DNA from: an uncultured Methylobacillus sp.
Lineage (GTDB): Bacteria > Pseudomonadota > Gammaproteobacteria > Burkholderiales > Methylophilaceae
NCBI GenBank assembly: GCA_946478865.1
Contig: CAMLDO010000009.1
Span: 17,714-81,713 of the forward strand
Reading direction: 5' to 3'
Length of the DNA stretch: 64,000 bases
Part shown: positions 39,350-48,021 of the stretch, in pieces
Layout: each line of letters begins with the position of its first letter
Numbering within the stretch: the stretch's first letter is position 1
The notes under the pieces: generated by a model
Databases searched by the model: none
Told to the model about the DNA's origin: nothing
What the model saw: only the letters and a program-made list of their open reading frames with translations
Program-made: the position numbers and the translations under genes

Positions 39350-39367
39350 GCAGGAAGGCCTTCCTGC
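39350..39367 (+). repeat. 18-bp perfect palindrome in the pilA leader
   Basis: GCAGGAAGGCCTTCCTGC lies about 16 bases downstream of the -12 box, hence at or near the 5' end of the pilA transcript. It can form a hairpin in the untranslated leader or a dyad binding site in DNA. Confidence 0.6.
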
Positions 39368-39404
39368 GCACGACTAACCTAAACTTTTGCAAAAGGGGCA
39401 TATT

Positions 39405-39857
39405 ATGATGAAGAAAGCTCAACAGGGTTTTACCCTGATCGAACTGATGATCGTCGTCGCGATCGTCGGTATCCTGGCCGCTCTGGCACTGCCGGCTTAT
39501 CAAGACTACACTGTCCGTGCCAAGATTTCTGAAGTAGCTGCACGCGGCGCTGAAGCAAAAACTTCCGTGGCTGAGTACTATTCCTCTCAATCTACGCTTC
39601 CGCCCAACTCTTCAGCAGCAGGTTTTAACACCGCTGCGGCAGGGTGGACAAGGTCGGTTACTTGGAGTCAAGCCAATCGCACTGTGACTATGGCTGTTGC
39701 TCCAAGCGCAGCACCTGCAGGCAAAATCACAGCAACTACCAATCAATTCGTCCTGTATATCACCCAAATCACCAACAGCCAGCTTGTATGGAAGTGCAAG
39801 GTACTTAGTGGTAGCAATCCTCTTCCGACTAAGTATTTGCCGGGTAGCTGCCGTTAA
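39405..39857 (+). CDS. pilA: Major type IV pilin PilA
   Basis: 150 residues (149 if the second ATG at 39408 is used). Leader MMKKAQQG, then the mature [21 protein letters not shown] with Glu5, followed by [14 protein letters not shown]. Two C-terminal cysteines (WKC...GSC) form the D-loop. The sigma-54 promoter, strong ribosome site (AAGGGG), strong terminator and size mark it as the major subunit rather than the PilE-like gene at 30838. A likely glycosylation gene follows. Confidence 0.92.
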   Translation: MMKKAQQGFTLIELMIVVAIVGILAALALPAYQDYTVRAKISEVAARGAEAKTSVAEYYSSQSTLPPNSSAAGFNTAAAGWTRSVTWSQANRTVTMAVAPSAAPAGKITATTNQFVLYITQITNSQLVWKCKVLSGSNPLPTKYLPGSCR

Positions 39858-39868
39858 CATCTAGCCGT

Positions 39869-39906
39869 AAAAAAGGCCCCGCACATTGCCGTCGGGGCCT
39901 TTTTAT
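39869..39906 (+). terminator. Intrinsic terminator after pilA
   Basis: Stem AAAAAAGGCCCCG/CGGGGCCTTTTT with a loop of about 11 bases and T-run. The next gene starts at 39912, within 6 bases of the T-run, so its expression probably depends on read-through. Confidence 0.88.
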
Positions 39907-39911
39907 TGCCT

Positions 39912-41819
39912 ATGACTACTTCCCAACGATCTTTTGGTCTGCTACTAGTTTTTTTACTAGCTATTACTTATGGTATTTACTCTCAAGGATTCAGTGCAAA
40001 TTTCAAATTAGATGATGCCCCTAATTTATCGCTACTGGCATATGTCAATGATAAAGACTCACTATTTCATTTCATCTTAAGCGGTAGCGCGGGGCCGAGT
40101 GGACGACCACTAGCACTTTTAAGTTTTGTGATTAACCAACCCGCATGGCCCGTCGATGCAGAGCCATTTCTTTATACCAACACTCTTATCCATTTAATAA
40201 ATGGCCTATTGGTTGCTTGGCTTACATATCGGTTAGCTCAAACCAAAATAGATGAGATTTCTGCTAGAAGAGCAGCTTTGATAGGTGCGAGCATTTGGAT
40301 GTTGCATCCAATGTTCGTGTCGACAAACCTTTATGTCATTCAACGCATGACTTCGCTTTCAGCGACTTTCATGCTTCTGGGCTTAGTAGGCTATGTCGCA
40401 TCCAGGCAAAACAGCTACACAAAACCCGGGCTGGCAAGCGCGGGGATTCTTTTATCCTTAGGATTTGGGTCCATTCTGGCTGTGCTGTGCAAAGAGAATG
40501 CGGCTATTCTTCCTCTTCTGGCTTGGATTATTGATAGATGCTTTTTGGACAAAGTTACAGATAGTGGCTGGACAAAAAGAATTCGAATATTAGCGACAAT
40601 CGTTGCCACAACTATTGTCGGGCTGTATATCCTTACTAAACTCCCAATACTGCCACAACAATACGGGGCTCGAAATTTTAGTTTCTCCGAACGACTTATG
40701 ACCGAAACGAGAGTCCTGTTTGACTATCTGAAGCTGTTAATCATCCCAGTAAGATCAGAGTTTGGAATTTTTCATGACAATTATCCTATTTCCCGAGGCT
40801 TATTATCTCCAGCAAGTACGCTTTTCTCCATAGCTTCACTAATCACTTTAGTCGTTGCTGCAGTTAAATTCCGTCATAAATTTCCTCTCTTTTTCTTCGC
40901 CACAGCCTGGTTTTTGGCAGCTCATACTATTGAGTCCAGTATTTTTCCTCTAGAAATATACTTTGAACATAGAAACTATGTGCCTGCTATCGGAATTGCC
41001 ATAGCATTCGGTATAGCCTCGACTCGAATTTCGATAAAGTATGTACGCACCGCGATTATTGCAGGCTGCACTTACATTGCCCTCCTGATTTTTGTTCTAT
41101 TTGAAACAGTAATGCAGTGGGGAGAACCTGACGTTACTGCAGATTTATGGTACCGGGAGAACCCAGGCTCTCAGCGAGCTCTTCAATACTATGCGCAATC
41201 GTTGTTGGCTCGCGACCAATTGGATGAGCTTGAATCACTCTTCAACCAAGCAGTGAAAGAGCATCCTGAAAACCCGGCATATCAAGTGCAGAATCTAATC
41301 ACACACTGCCTTATGCAACGCCCGCTGAGCACTGCTGAATGGGCTCACTTATATGAGACTCTGGGGAATGGGCGACGAGATTATTCAGTTCATCCTTCAA
41401 TTGAAAAACTGACGGATTTAGCGTTAGATAAAAAGTGTCCTTCCGTTCTTACCGTGCAGGCCGTCGCTTCATCAATTCACAGGCTAGTCGTGAATCCAAA
41501 TTATATAAGTGATGGGGTTGTAGCGCACAGTCTTTATATCAGTCTTGCCCAAATATATGATTCTCAGAAAAAATTCAAAGAAACCTTGTCTGCTCTAAAA
41601 GCAGCAAGAAAACATCGAGACTATCCAGAAACAACCCTAATGATTGCTTCAGTACTTGCTGTACACGGCTTCCCCAGTGAAGCAATTAAGGAGCTGAACG
41701 CTCGATTGGATTCATTATCTGCAACTAATCCTAAAGATCAAATTTGGCAAAAAGAGCTTAAGGGCTTGCGTGATAACATTCAGCAATCACTACCGCAAGC
41801 ATCCAGCTTGCATGAATAA
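39912..41819 (+). CDS. GT-C type integral membrane glycosyltransferase with C-terminal TPR-like region; candidate pilin glycosyltransferase
   Basis: 635 residues with about nine to ten membrane spans in the first 400 residues and a helical, TPR-like tail (about 405-620). The first external loop carries a double aspartate (KLDDAPNL, about 32-39) and the protein keeps GT-C landmarks GRPLALLSFVINQ, TNTLIHLINGLLVAWLTY and WMLHPMFVSTNLYVIQRMTS. These enzymes use lipid-linked sugars on the outer face of the membrane. Its position behind pilA resembles Pseudomonas pilin-glycosylation genes (tfpO/tfpW), so PilA is the likely target; this is inference. It has no clear ribosome site and the DNA is A+T-rich. 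Confidence 0.65.
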   Translation: MTTSQRSFGLLLVFLLAITYGIYSQGFSANFKLDDAPNLSLLAYVNDKDSLFHFILSGSAGPSGRPLALLSFVINQPAWPVDAEPFLYTNTLIHLINGLLVAWLTYRLAQTKIDEISARRAALIGASIWMLHPMFVSTNLYVIQRMTSLSATFMLLGLVGYVASRQNSYTKPGLASAGILLSLGFGSILAVLCKENAAILPLLAWIIDRCFLDKVTDSGWTKRIRILATIVATTIVGLYILTKLPILPQQYGARNFSFSERLMTETRVLFDYLKLLIIPVRSEFGIFHDNYPISRGLLSPASTLFSIASLITLVVAAVKFRHKFPLFFFATAWFLAAHTIESSIFPLEIYFEHRNYVPAIGIAIAFGIASTRISIKYVRTAIIAGCTYIALLIFVLFETVMQWGEPDVTADLWYRENPGSQRALQYYAQSLLARDQLDELESLFNQAVKEHPENPAYQVQNLITHCLMQRPLSTAEWAHLYETLGNGRRDYSVHPSIEKLTDLALDKKCPSVLTVQAVASSIHRLVVNPNYISDGVVAHSLYISLAQIYDSQKKFKETLSALKAARKHRDYPETTLMIASVLAVHGFPSEAIKELNARLDSLSATNPKDQIWQKELKGLRDNIQQSLPQASSLHE

Positions 41820-41829
41820 CCGATAAATT

Positions 41830-42681
41830 ATGGCCCTCAGCATAATCATTCCCGCAAAAAACGAAGAACAAGGTCTTCAGCAGATTATCCCGGATCTCAT
41901 TGCAAACTTTCCCGAGGCAGAGCTAATCATTGTCAATGACGGTTCAAGCGACACAACTGCGGCCGTTACACATCAAACAAATGCAATTGTCGTGCCTCAA
42001 CCCTATTCAAAGGGAAATGGTGCTGCTATCAAAAGAGGAGCTCGTGTAGCGAAAGGGGACATCTTTGTATTCATGGATGCAGATGGTCAACATAAGCCTG
42101 AAGATATCCATCGCTTATTGACCAAATTGGATGAAGGCTATGACATGGTAGTGGGCGCGCGTAGCAGAAGCGACCAAGCTGGAATACATCGAGCAACTGC
42201 CAATGGTTTCTACAATCGCCTGGCCTCATGGATGGTCGGTCATAAAGTCGCCGACTTAACATCAGGTTTCAGAGCAGTGCGTGCAGACAAGTTCAAACAA
42301 TTTCTATATCTGCTCCCCAATGGCTTTTCCTATCCAACTACGATTACAATGAGTTTCTTCCGGGCTGGGTACTCAGTCGCCTACGTGCCTATTCATGCCC
42401 CTAAACGCATCGGCAAAAGCCATATACGTCTGTTCAAGGATGGCGCACGCTTTTTGCTAATAATTTTCAAAATCGGCAGTCTGTATTCACCGCTTAAACT
42501 GTTTGCTCCGATTAGCCTTACCTTTTTCATGACTGGACTAGGGTATTACGTTTACACCTATCTGACAATCCATCGCTTTACTAATATGTCAGCCTTGCTA
42601 TTCATCAGTGCAGTCATGGTGTTTTTAATTGGCCTGATTTCGGAGCAGATCACCGCGCTGATGTACAAGGATAGCGAGTGA
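41830..42681 (+). CDS. Glycosyltransferase family 2 (polyprenyl-phosphate sugar synthase-like)
   Basis: 283 residues: a DPM1-like GT2 domain with SIIIPAKNEEQG at the N-terminus, IVNDGSSD, the FVFMDADGQHKPEDI motif that includes the DxD metal site, and two C-terminal membrane spans (about 220-245 and 253-275), as in ArnC/GtrB-type polyprenyl-phosphate glycosyltransferases. It would supply the lipid-linked sugar donor for the adjacent GT-C protein. Spacing 10 bases from the gene before and after suggests co-transcription. Confidence 0.85.
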   Translation: MALSIIIPAKNEEQGLQQIIPDLIANFPEAELIIVNDGSSDTTAAVTHQTNAIVVPQPYSKGNGAAIKRGARVAKGDIFVFMDADGQHKPEDIHRLLTKLDEGYDMVVGARSRSDQAGIHRATANGFYNRLASWMVGHKVADLTSGFRAVRADKFKQFLYLLPNGFSYPTTITMSFFRAGYSVAYVPIHAPKRIGKSHIRLFKDGARFLLIIFKIGSLYSPLKLFAPISLTFFMTGLGYYVYTYLTIHRFTNMSALLFISAVMVFLIGLISEQITALMYKDSE

Positions 42682-42691
42682 TTACTGCAGC

Positions 42692-43771
42692 ATGATCCAT
42701 CTCGTCATCGGGACCAAAGCCCAATTGATCAAGATGGCGCCCGTGATGTGCGCCTTGCGCGACGCCGACATACCCTATCGGTATATCTCTACGGGTCAGC
42801 ATCACGATACGATGGAGGACATCCTCGGTAATTTCGGACTCAAAGGACCGGACATTACGCTCTACTCTGGACCGGATATCACCTCAATACCCAAAATACT
42901 GGTATGGGCGCTTCGCATTCTGTGGTGCACCCTCACTGATCGCAAGCGTATCTTTGCCAACGACAGCAATGGCATTGTCCTTGTACACGGTGACACGTTC
43001 TCCACACTGCTTGGGGCATTGATGGCTAAAGTAGCTGGCTTAAAAGTCGGACATGTCGAGTCTGGCTTAAGATCCCACAATCTGCTGCATCCCTTTCCTG
43101 AAGAGATTAGTCGCCTCATCACCTTCAAACTCTCTGACTATTATTTCTGCCCAGGCTCTTGGGCAGTAGAGAATTTAAAGAACTACACAGGTAAGAAAAT
43201 TAATCTAGGCTCCAATACCTTAATAGATGCCTTATCGCTTGCTACCGCAAAAGTCTCATTCATAGACGTGGATATTCCGATACAGCCTTATGCAATCGTT
43301 ACGCTGCATAGATTCGAGAATATATTTTCACGGGATGTCTTAACAAGACTGGTACAGATAGTTAGTGATATTGCCGATAGCAAAAAAATTCTATTTATTC
43401 TTCACAAACCTACGCTAAAGAATCTTAAGCAATATGGCTTATACGATACCTTGGCACGCCATCCTAATATCGAGTTACGCAATAGATATGATTATTTTCG
43501 TTTTATTAAGCTGATTGATTCATCAGACTTTGTGATTAGTGACGGAGGAAGTAATCAAGAGGAGTGTTACTATCTTGGCAAACCCATTCTCCTTTTGCGT
43601 CAAGCAACGGAGCGACAGGAAGGGCTAGGGGAAAACTGTGTTCTCAGTCAATACAATGAAGCTATTATCAATTACTTTATAAATAACTTTCATAAGTATC
43701 AGCGTAAGCGCGTCCGCGTATCGATTACACCATCTCAAAAAATAGTCAAGATTTGCCAATCATTTCAATGA
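42692..43771 (+). CDS. UDP-N-acetylglucosamine 2-epimerase family protein
   Basis: 359 residues of the WecB/NeuC superfamily. The N-terminus MIHLVIGTKAQLIKMAPV, VHGDTFSTLLGALMAK, HVESGLRS followed by PFPEEISR, and the C-terminal UDP-binding segment SDGGSNQEECYYLGKPILLL plus RQATERQEG follow the family signature closely, with TERQE for TERPE. Expected to make UDP-ManNAc or a related sugar nucleotide. It is the last plus-strand gene of the glycan set and ends 18 bases before a converging GT4. Confidence 0.85.
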   Translation: MIHLVIGTKAQLIKMAPVMCALRDADIPYRYISTGQHHDTMEDILGNFGLKGPDITLYSGPDITSIPKILVWALRILWCTLTDRKRIFANDSNGIVLVHGDTFSTLLGALMAKVAGLKVGHVESGLRSHNLLHPFPEEISRLITFKLSDYYFCPGSWAVENLKNYTGKKINLGSNTLIDALSLATAKVSFIDVDIPIQPYAIVTLHRFENIFSRDVLTRLVQIVSDIADSKKILFILHKPTLKNLKQYGLYDTLARHPNIELRNRYDYFRFIKLIDSSDFVISDGGSNQEECYYLGKPILLLRQATERQEGLGENCVLSQYNEAIINYFINNFHKYQRKRVRVSITPSQKIVKICQSFQ

Positions 43772-43789
43772 CATAGAAAAGTAATATGA

Positions 43790-44857
43790 CTATCTGCTAT
43801 TTAATATCGTTTCGATTAGATTAGCAGAGTAATCCCATCCTTTTACATCAGAGTATTCGAAACGCTCCAATGTAAGATTCAGGAGTGCCTTACTGACAAA
43901 ATCATCGATATCTCCTGAGCGCGCTAGCATCTCAGGGTATTCACGTAATACCCACCGCGTACCATCCACATCGGAGGCAACCACAGGAATGCTACATGCC
44001 ATGGCCTCATACAATTTGGCCGGATAACTATAGTCGCCAAAGTCCCCATGCTTGTTAACAACGAATTGGAGATCTAGGCTGTTAAGGATAAGTGGCACCT
44101 CCTCCGCAGGACGATATCCTAACCAGTGCACTCCATTTGGCAGATTGACCCCCTTAGCAAGGCGGCCAGATAAAACCAAAGCAATATCCGGGTCGATTTC
44201 GCGCAGCCGTGCGAACACATCGAAGAGGAATCCGATACCACGATTGGGATGCAGTGAGCCGGCATACCCAACCAGCCGCTGATTCAGTGATAATCCGAGT
44301 TGCTGCCTACATTCATTCTTGTTGATGGGTATGAACAAGGAGTCGGCCGCCATTGGCACAATATACGTATCCGCTCGTTGGGCAGTTTGCCTCATCCAGT
44401 CTGCTAATTGTGGACCTGCAGCTGTTACCGCATCAGCCCTGTGCAGAGCTCGCCTCCATAAAGCATGCAAAGGAGATGCCCAGGGAATATAGCTCTCATA
44501 ATTGTCATAGGCATCAATCAGACAATGAGCTTTCTGCTTCTTAGAAAGATGCGCAGCCAAGATACCGTACCAAGTATCGGAAAAGCCGACGATCCAGTCC
44601 GGCTGGAGGCTTTGGGAGAGTTGAGAGGCATAATACCAATAAGAAGAAGGCCCCCATGGTCGTGCCGAAATCGAATGAACATGTAGGTTGCCTTCACACT
44701 TGTAGGCAATTGGGTCATGCTTGTAACTCAATAAAAGCAGATGAACCTCATGCCCACGTTCAGCCAATAAACGAGGAATATAATAAAAGCGACCGTAGGG
44801 CGACTCATAAAGGTCACGCCCTTGAGGGTGGCGCTTACTTAAGCAAATGATTTTCAA
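43790..44857 (-). CDS. Glycosyltransferase family 4 protein
   Basis: 355 residues of GT-B fold: an N-terminal domain with YIPRLLAERGHEVHLLLLSY and a C-terminal donor-binding domain with VGYAGSLHPNRGIGFLFD (about 195-212) and the end motif YPAKLYEAMACSIPVVASDV, containing the EX7E-type acidic residue. Sugar unknown. It is the distal gene of an FkbM-GT4-GT4 set on the minus strand, converging on the epimerase gene. Low G+C. Confidence 0.82.
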   Translation of the reverse strand: MKIICLSKRHPQGRDLYESPYGRFYYIPRLLAERGHEVHLLLLSYKHDPIAYKCEGNLHVHSISARPWGPSSYWYYASQLSQSLQPDWIVGFSDTWYGILAAHLSKKQKAHCLIDAYDNYESYIPWASPLHALWRRALHRADAVTAAGPQLADWMRQTAQRADTYIVPMAADSLFIPINKNECRQQLGLSLNQRLVGYAGSLHPNRGIGFLFDVFARLREIDPDIALVLSGRLAKGVNLPNGVHWLGYRPAEEVPLILNSLDLQFVVNKHGDFGDYSYPAKLYEAMACSIPVVASDVDGTRWVLREYPEMLARSGDIDDFVSKALLNLTLERFEYSDVKGWDYSANLIETILNSR

Positions 44858-44938
44858 AGGGTAACAAGTTCAATGGTCGCTCAGCCACAGTAAATCATTA
44901 ATCCCGGATCGCTTATGGAGATAAGCAACACTGTGCCT

Positions 44939-46042
44939 TCAAATAACATTTCTATATACCTCTAATGTCTGTTCTGCACATTTTCTCCAAGAAAAATGAT
45001 TCAGCCGCTCGCGACCTTTCTTAACCATATTGATGCGACTTTCATGGCTTGCGAATAAGACTTTCTCAATTGCTACCCGTATAGAATCGATATCCTGAGG
45101 GTCAAAATACTCTCCTGCATCAGCAACCACCTCGGGAATGGAACTAGTATTGCTACAAACGACGATGCAATCGTGCGCCATAGCCTCGAGCGGGGGCAAA
45201 CCAAATCCCTCATAAAGAGATGGGTAGACAAAGGCCGATGCTCGACTATACAAAGCGCCCAACAAAGCATCTCGACCGGATACCTGCCTAACTTTCCCTC
45301 TAATGCCAAGTGTTTCAAACCACGCTAGTTCTTGTGGTCTAAAGTTGCCCCCCCCAAAACAAATCACATTGAAAGAGGCTCGTATATGCACGGATGTGGC
45401 ATAGGCCTTCATCATGGCACTAAAATTTTTATATCCATCTCGATGACCAACAAAAAGAATAAATGGTGTAACAGGGATATCTGCTAGCTCTTCTTCGCAT
45501 GGTGGATCAAATCGTTGATAGGCATGATGAACGACACTGATTTTGGATGTATCCACATCAAAAAATTGAATCAAGTCTTTGCGAGTAGATTCTGAAATAC
45601 AAATTACATGGTCCGCTCGCTGAACGGCGATGCACTTATTCCGACTGGTTTTGTCCCAGGACCAAAAATTATCGGGATATATTTCGTGAATCATGTCGTG
45701 AATCGTAACTACTCTGGGAACAGCCAAATTTGTCGTGGGAAATGGGGTGAAATACGTTTCATGTAGCACATCAGGTTTCCACTCCGCCAGCCTTCGGTGC
45801 GTCATTCCATTATTAAGGGCTTTTAAGAATGGCTTGGTTATTGAGGGATAATTTGGCAAATAATGCCCGGAAACAATGTATGGCGCCACTTCATGCAAAT
45901 GTCGATTAATGTGAAAAGGAGCAATGATATTAATCTTATGGTCTGAGTATGCAGCAATAGTCTGTGCCAATTGAGAGAAATAACGCGATACACCACCGAA
46001 AGCTTGGCGGGTGAAAGCTGAATGATCATATGCTATTCGCAT
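44939..46042 (-). CDS. Glycosyltransferase family 4 protein (mannosyltransferase-like)
   Basis: 367 residues, similar to WbaZ/MtfB-like GT4 enzymes. N-terminal start MRIAYDHSAFTRQAFGGVSR, then RVVTIHDMIHEIYPDNFW, VICISESTRKDLIQFF, a FVGHRDGYKNF nucleotide-binding region, FGGGNF (about 229), and YPSLYEGFGLPPLEAMAHD, which holds the conserved Glu pair. The FGGGNF codons give a run of eight G (C on the plus strand, 45348-45355), a potential slippage site. Sugar inferred only by family. Confidence 0.85.
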   Translation of the reverse strand: MRIAYDHSAFTRQAFGGVSRYFSQLAQTIAAYSDHKINIIAPFHINRHLHEVAPYIVSGHYLPNYPSITKPFLKALNNGMTHRRLAEWKPDVLHETYFTPFPTTNLAVPRVVTIHDMIHEIYPDNFWSWDKTSRNKCIAVQRADHVICISESTRKDLIQFFDVDTSKISVVHHAYQRFDPPCEEELADIPVTPFILFVGHRDGYKNFSAMMKAYATSVHIRASFNVICFGGGNFRPQELAWFETLGIRGKVRQVSGRDALLGALYSRASAFVYPSLYEGFGLPPLEAMAHDCIVVCSNTSSIPEVVADAGEYFDPQDIDSIRVAIEKVLFASHESRINMVKKGRERLNHFSWRKCAEQTLEVYRNVI

Positions 46043-46091
46043 AATCTATTCTGGCCTTGATGTTATGCCTCATCTATACAAACGCCAGCAG

Positions 46092-46877
46092 TTATTTGAG
46101 CAAAGCTACAATATTCTGATATGCAAACAATTCCGTATACCTAGGATCGTATTTGTCTATCTTTATCATTCCACGAGGCAACAATCGATAAAGATCATAG
46201 ATTGGCAGAAGCTCCCAGAAATCCCTGAAGAATGTTCTGCTATACACGTTCATTTCATTAAATTCAAAATGAATAGCCTTCACTTTCCCGTTCCGTATAT
46301 TCTCTCCTAAGCCAATTAAAACTTTTAGTTCATTTCCCTCGACATCAATCTTCAATAAATCAATTTGCTGAATATTTTTATCTTTAATAAAAGAGTCTAG
46401 CGTAATAGCATTTACAGTATGCGTAGCTACCGCAGAGCTGCGTAGAGTTGCGATCACCTCAGGATAGAGGGAAGCATGAGCAGATCCATCATTCTCCGCA
46501 TAATCATACAAAATAGTTTGCCCATTTTTGTCCCCAACGGCAGAATTAACGGGATAAAAGCTAGGACTTTGAATTGTTTTTATTAATTGTGAAAAGGTTT
46601 TTGGATGGGGTTCAAATGCATAAATTTTGATATTGGGATTTATTTGGATTATTCCTTTAGAATAGTCGCCTTGGTTTGCTCCTACATCCAGTACGAGACC
46701 ATGAGGTCTATTCTTAAGGTATGAACGAAGGAACCAATCCTCGCCGCTAACTCTAGCATTTTCATAATTAAAAATACCGAGGGCACTCAAGCTGCATCGA
46801 TAAAGCAGTTTGTTAAAACAATAAAAAGCCTGTCTCGCAAAAACTGCTCTGTATACCTCTACTAAAAAATGAGCCAT
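46092..46877 (-). CDS. FkbM family SAM-dependent methyltransferase
   Basis: 261 residues with Rossmann SAM motif GLVLDVGANQGDYSKGI (about 60-75), IYAFEPHPKTFSQL and the FkbM signature IDLLKIDVEGNELKVLIGL (about 180-198). Such enzymes often O-methylate sugars of surface glycans, consistent with the GT genes downstream. Start at ATG 46877; a TTG at 46910 extends the frame by 11 codons. Strongly A+T-rich relative to the flanking core genes. Confidence 0.82.
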   Translation of the reverse strand: MAHFLVEVYRAVFARQAFYCFNKLLYRCSLSALGIFNYENARVSGEDWFLRSYLKNRPHGLVLDVGANQGDYSKGIIQINPNIKIYAFEPHPKTFSQLIKTIQSPSFYPVNSAVGDKNGQTILYDYAENDGSAHASLYPEVIATLRSSAVATHTVNAITLDSFIKDKNIQQIDLLKIDVEGNELKVLIGLGENIRNGKVKAIHFEFNEMNVYSRTFFRDFWELLPIYDLYRLLPRGMIKIDKYDPRYTELFAYQNIVALLK

Positions 46878-46971
46878 GCTATTTTCTCTGCTCCCCACAA
46901 TACAATCCAAACTGGCTTACAGCTAATACGAAAGCCACTGACTGCATAAACTATCAATCGTATTAACGTGC

Positions 46972-48003
46972 TTATTCAGCGAGGGTAGCGACCTTGAAGC
47001 CATGCTGAGCAAGAATGAATGAAGCAGCAGCGGCACGACGGCCGCTCTGACAGTACACCACATACTCGCCGTCCTTACTCAAGGATTTCATCGCCTCTCG
47101 AATATCATACAAAGGCAGATTGATTGCACCGGGTAAATGCTTGAAGCGATATTCTGCAGCCGTTCTTACATCCACAAGTTTTGCCCCTGAACGCACCCAA
47201 TTTCCGGCCTCGTCCTTTTTAATTTGTTTAAGCAGAGGTGCTTTAAGCAGCTCCTCAAAATCCTGCTTACCCAATCGCAATAACGTCCCCGAAGTGCGCA
47301 TAGTAACCGTAGCATTGCGACGATTACCTGAAGCAAGGGCCTCTTCGCCGAAAGCCTGGCCTGAAGAAAGCATGGCAAGCGACACTGTACCTCCATCAGC
47401 TTCTATGCGCGTCACCTCTGCGTCCCCAGACTCTATCAGGTAGTAATAGTCGCCAGGCTGCCCTTGCTGGATGATGACCTGATCTGCTTCAGCAGGCAAT
47501 TTTTCCATTTTCCGAAACAGTTCATCAACATTTGCAGGCGGCAAGGCTTTAAAAATGCCATTTTTCAGTGACTCCGCGCTGAAAACTTCCGTGGCTTGCA
47601 TCCATTTTCCTGCACGGCTTTGAGAGGCTTGGCGAGACTTTTCGTAGCCGGCCAACTGATCCCAAGTCAGCATGATGTCAAGCAGGTCAGCATCAATCCG
47701 CAGAATCTGGATATCGGTTAGCGTGAGGGCTTCTTGCGGTCCCGTCCGATCTGCTGCAAGCGCATGGCGTGAAGCATCGCTGCCACCCTCGATAATTTCG
47801 ATTGTGCCGTCCGCATAAGTGAGTCTGAGTTGGCCCGAAATCAGGTACAGCAGTTGCTCACTTTGCACAACATTCATTCTGAACGGATTGAGACCCTGGC
47901 TGACTCGCTCAATGCTGCACATCTCGCTCAGTTCCTGCAGACGGCCGGAAGAAAGAGCTGAAATCGGTTCCAGGCGGGTCAGAAGATCGGTAGTAACTGG
48001 CAT
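46972..48003 (-). CDS. Cyclic-nucleotide-binding domain protein fused to a rhodanese domain
   Basis: 343 residues with three parts: an N-terminal cNMP-fold domain (about 10-110) without a phosphate-binding cassette; a second cNMP domain (about 150-270) with a near-consensus cassette FGEEALASGNRRNATVTM, including the ribose Glu and phosphate Arg; and a C-terminal rhodanese domain (about 275-343) with the active-site loop YCQSGRRAAA (Cys near 317) and LVDVRTAAEYRFKHLPGA. No DNA-binding or membrane segment is evident. It is the third gene of an adenylate cyclase/phosphodiesterase operon, 18 bases after the phosphodiesterase, so it is the likely cAMP effector. Confidence 0.88.
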   Translation of the reverse strand: MPVTTDLLTRLEPISALSSGRLQELSEMCSIERVSQGLNPFRMNVVQSEQLLYLISGQLRLTYADGTIEIIEGGSDASRHALAADRTGPQEALTLTDIQILRIDADLLDIMLTWDQLAGYEKSRQASQSRAGKWMQATEVFSAESLKNGIFKALPPANVDELFRKMEKLPAEADQVIIQQGQPGDYYYLIESGDAEVTRIEADGGTVSLAMLSSGQAFGEEALASGNRRNATVTMRTSGTLLRLGKQDFEELLKAPLLKQIKKDEAGNWVRSGAKLVDVRTAAEYRFKHLPGAINLPLYDIREAMKSLSKDGEYVVYCQSGRRAAAASFILAQHGFKVATLAE

Positions 48004-48021
48004 CGATGGCTCTTTAAAGAA

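Noticed and set aside
46924..46965. 8-bp inverted repeat TAATACGA/TCGTATTA between the FkbM and rhodanese-fusion genes
   Set aside because: The 26-base loop and lack of T-run make a terminator unlikely; could be chance in A+T-rich DNA.
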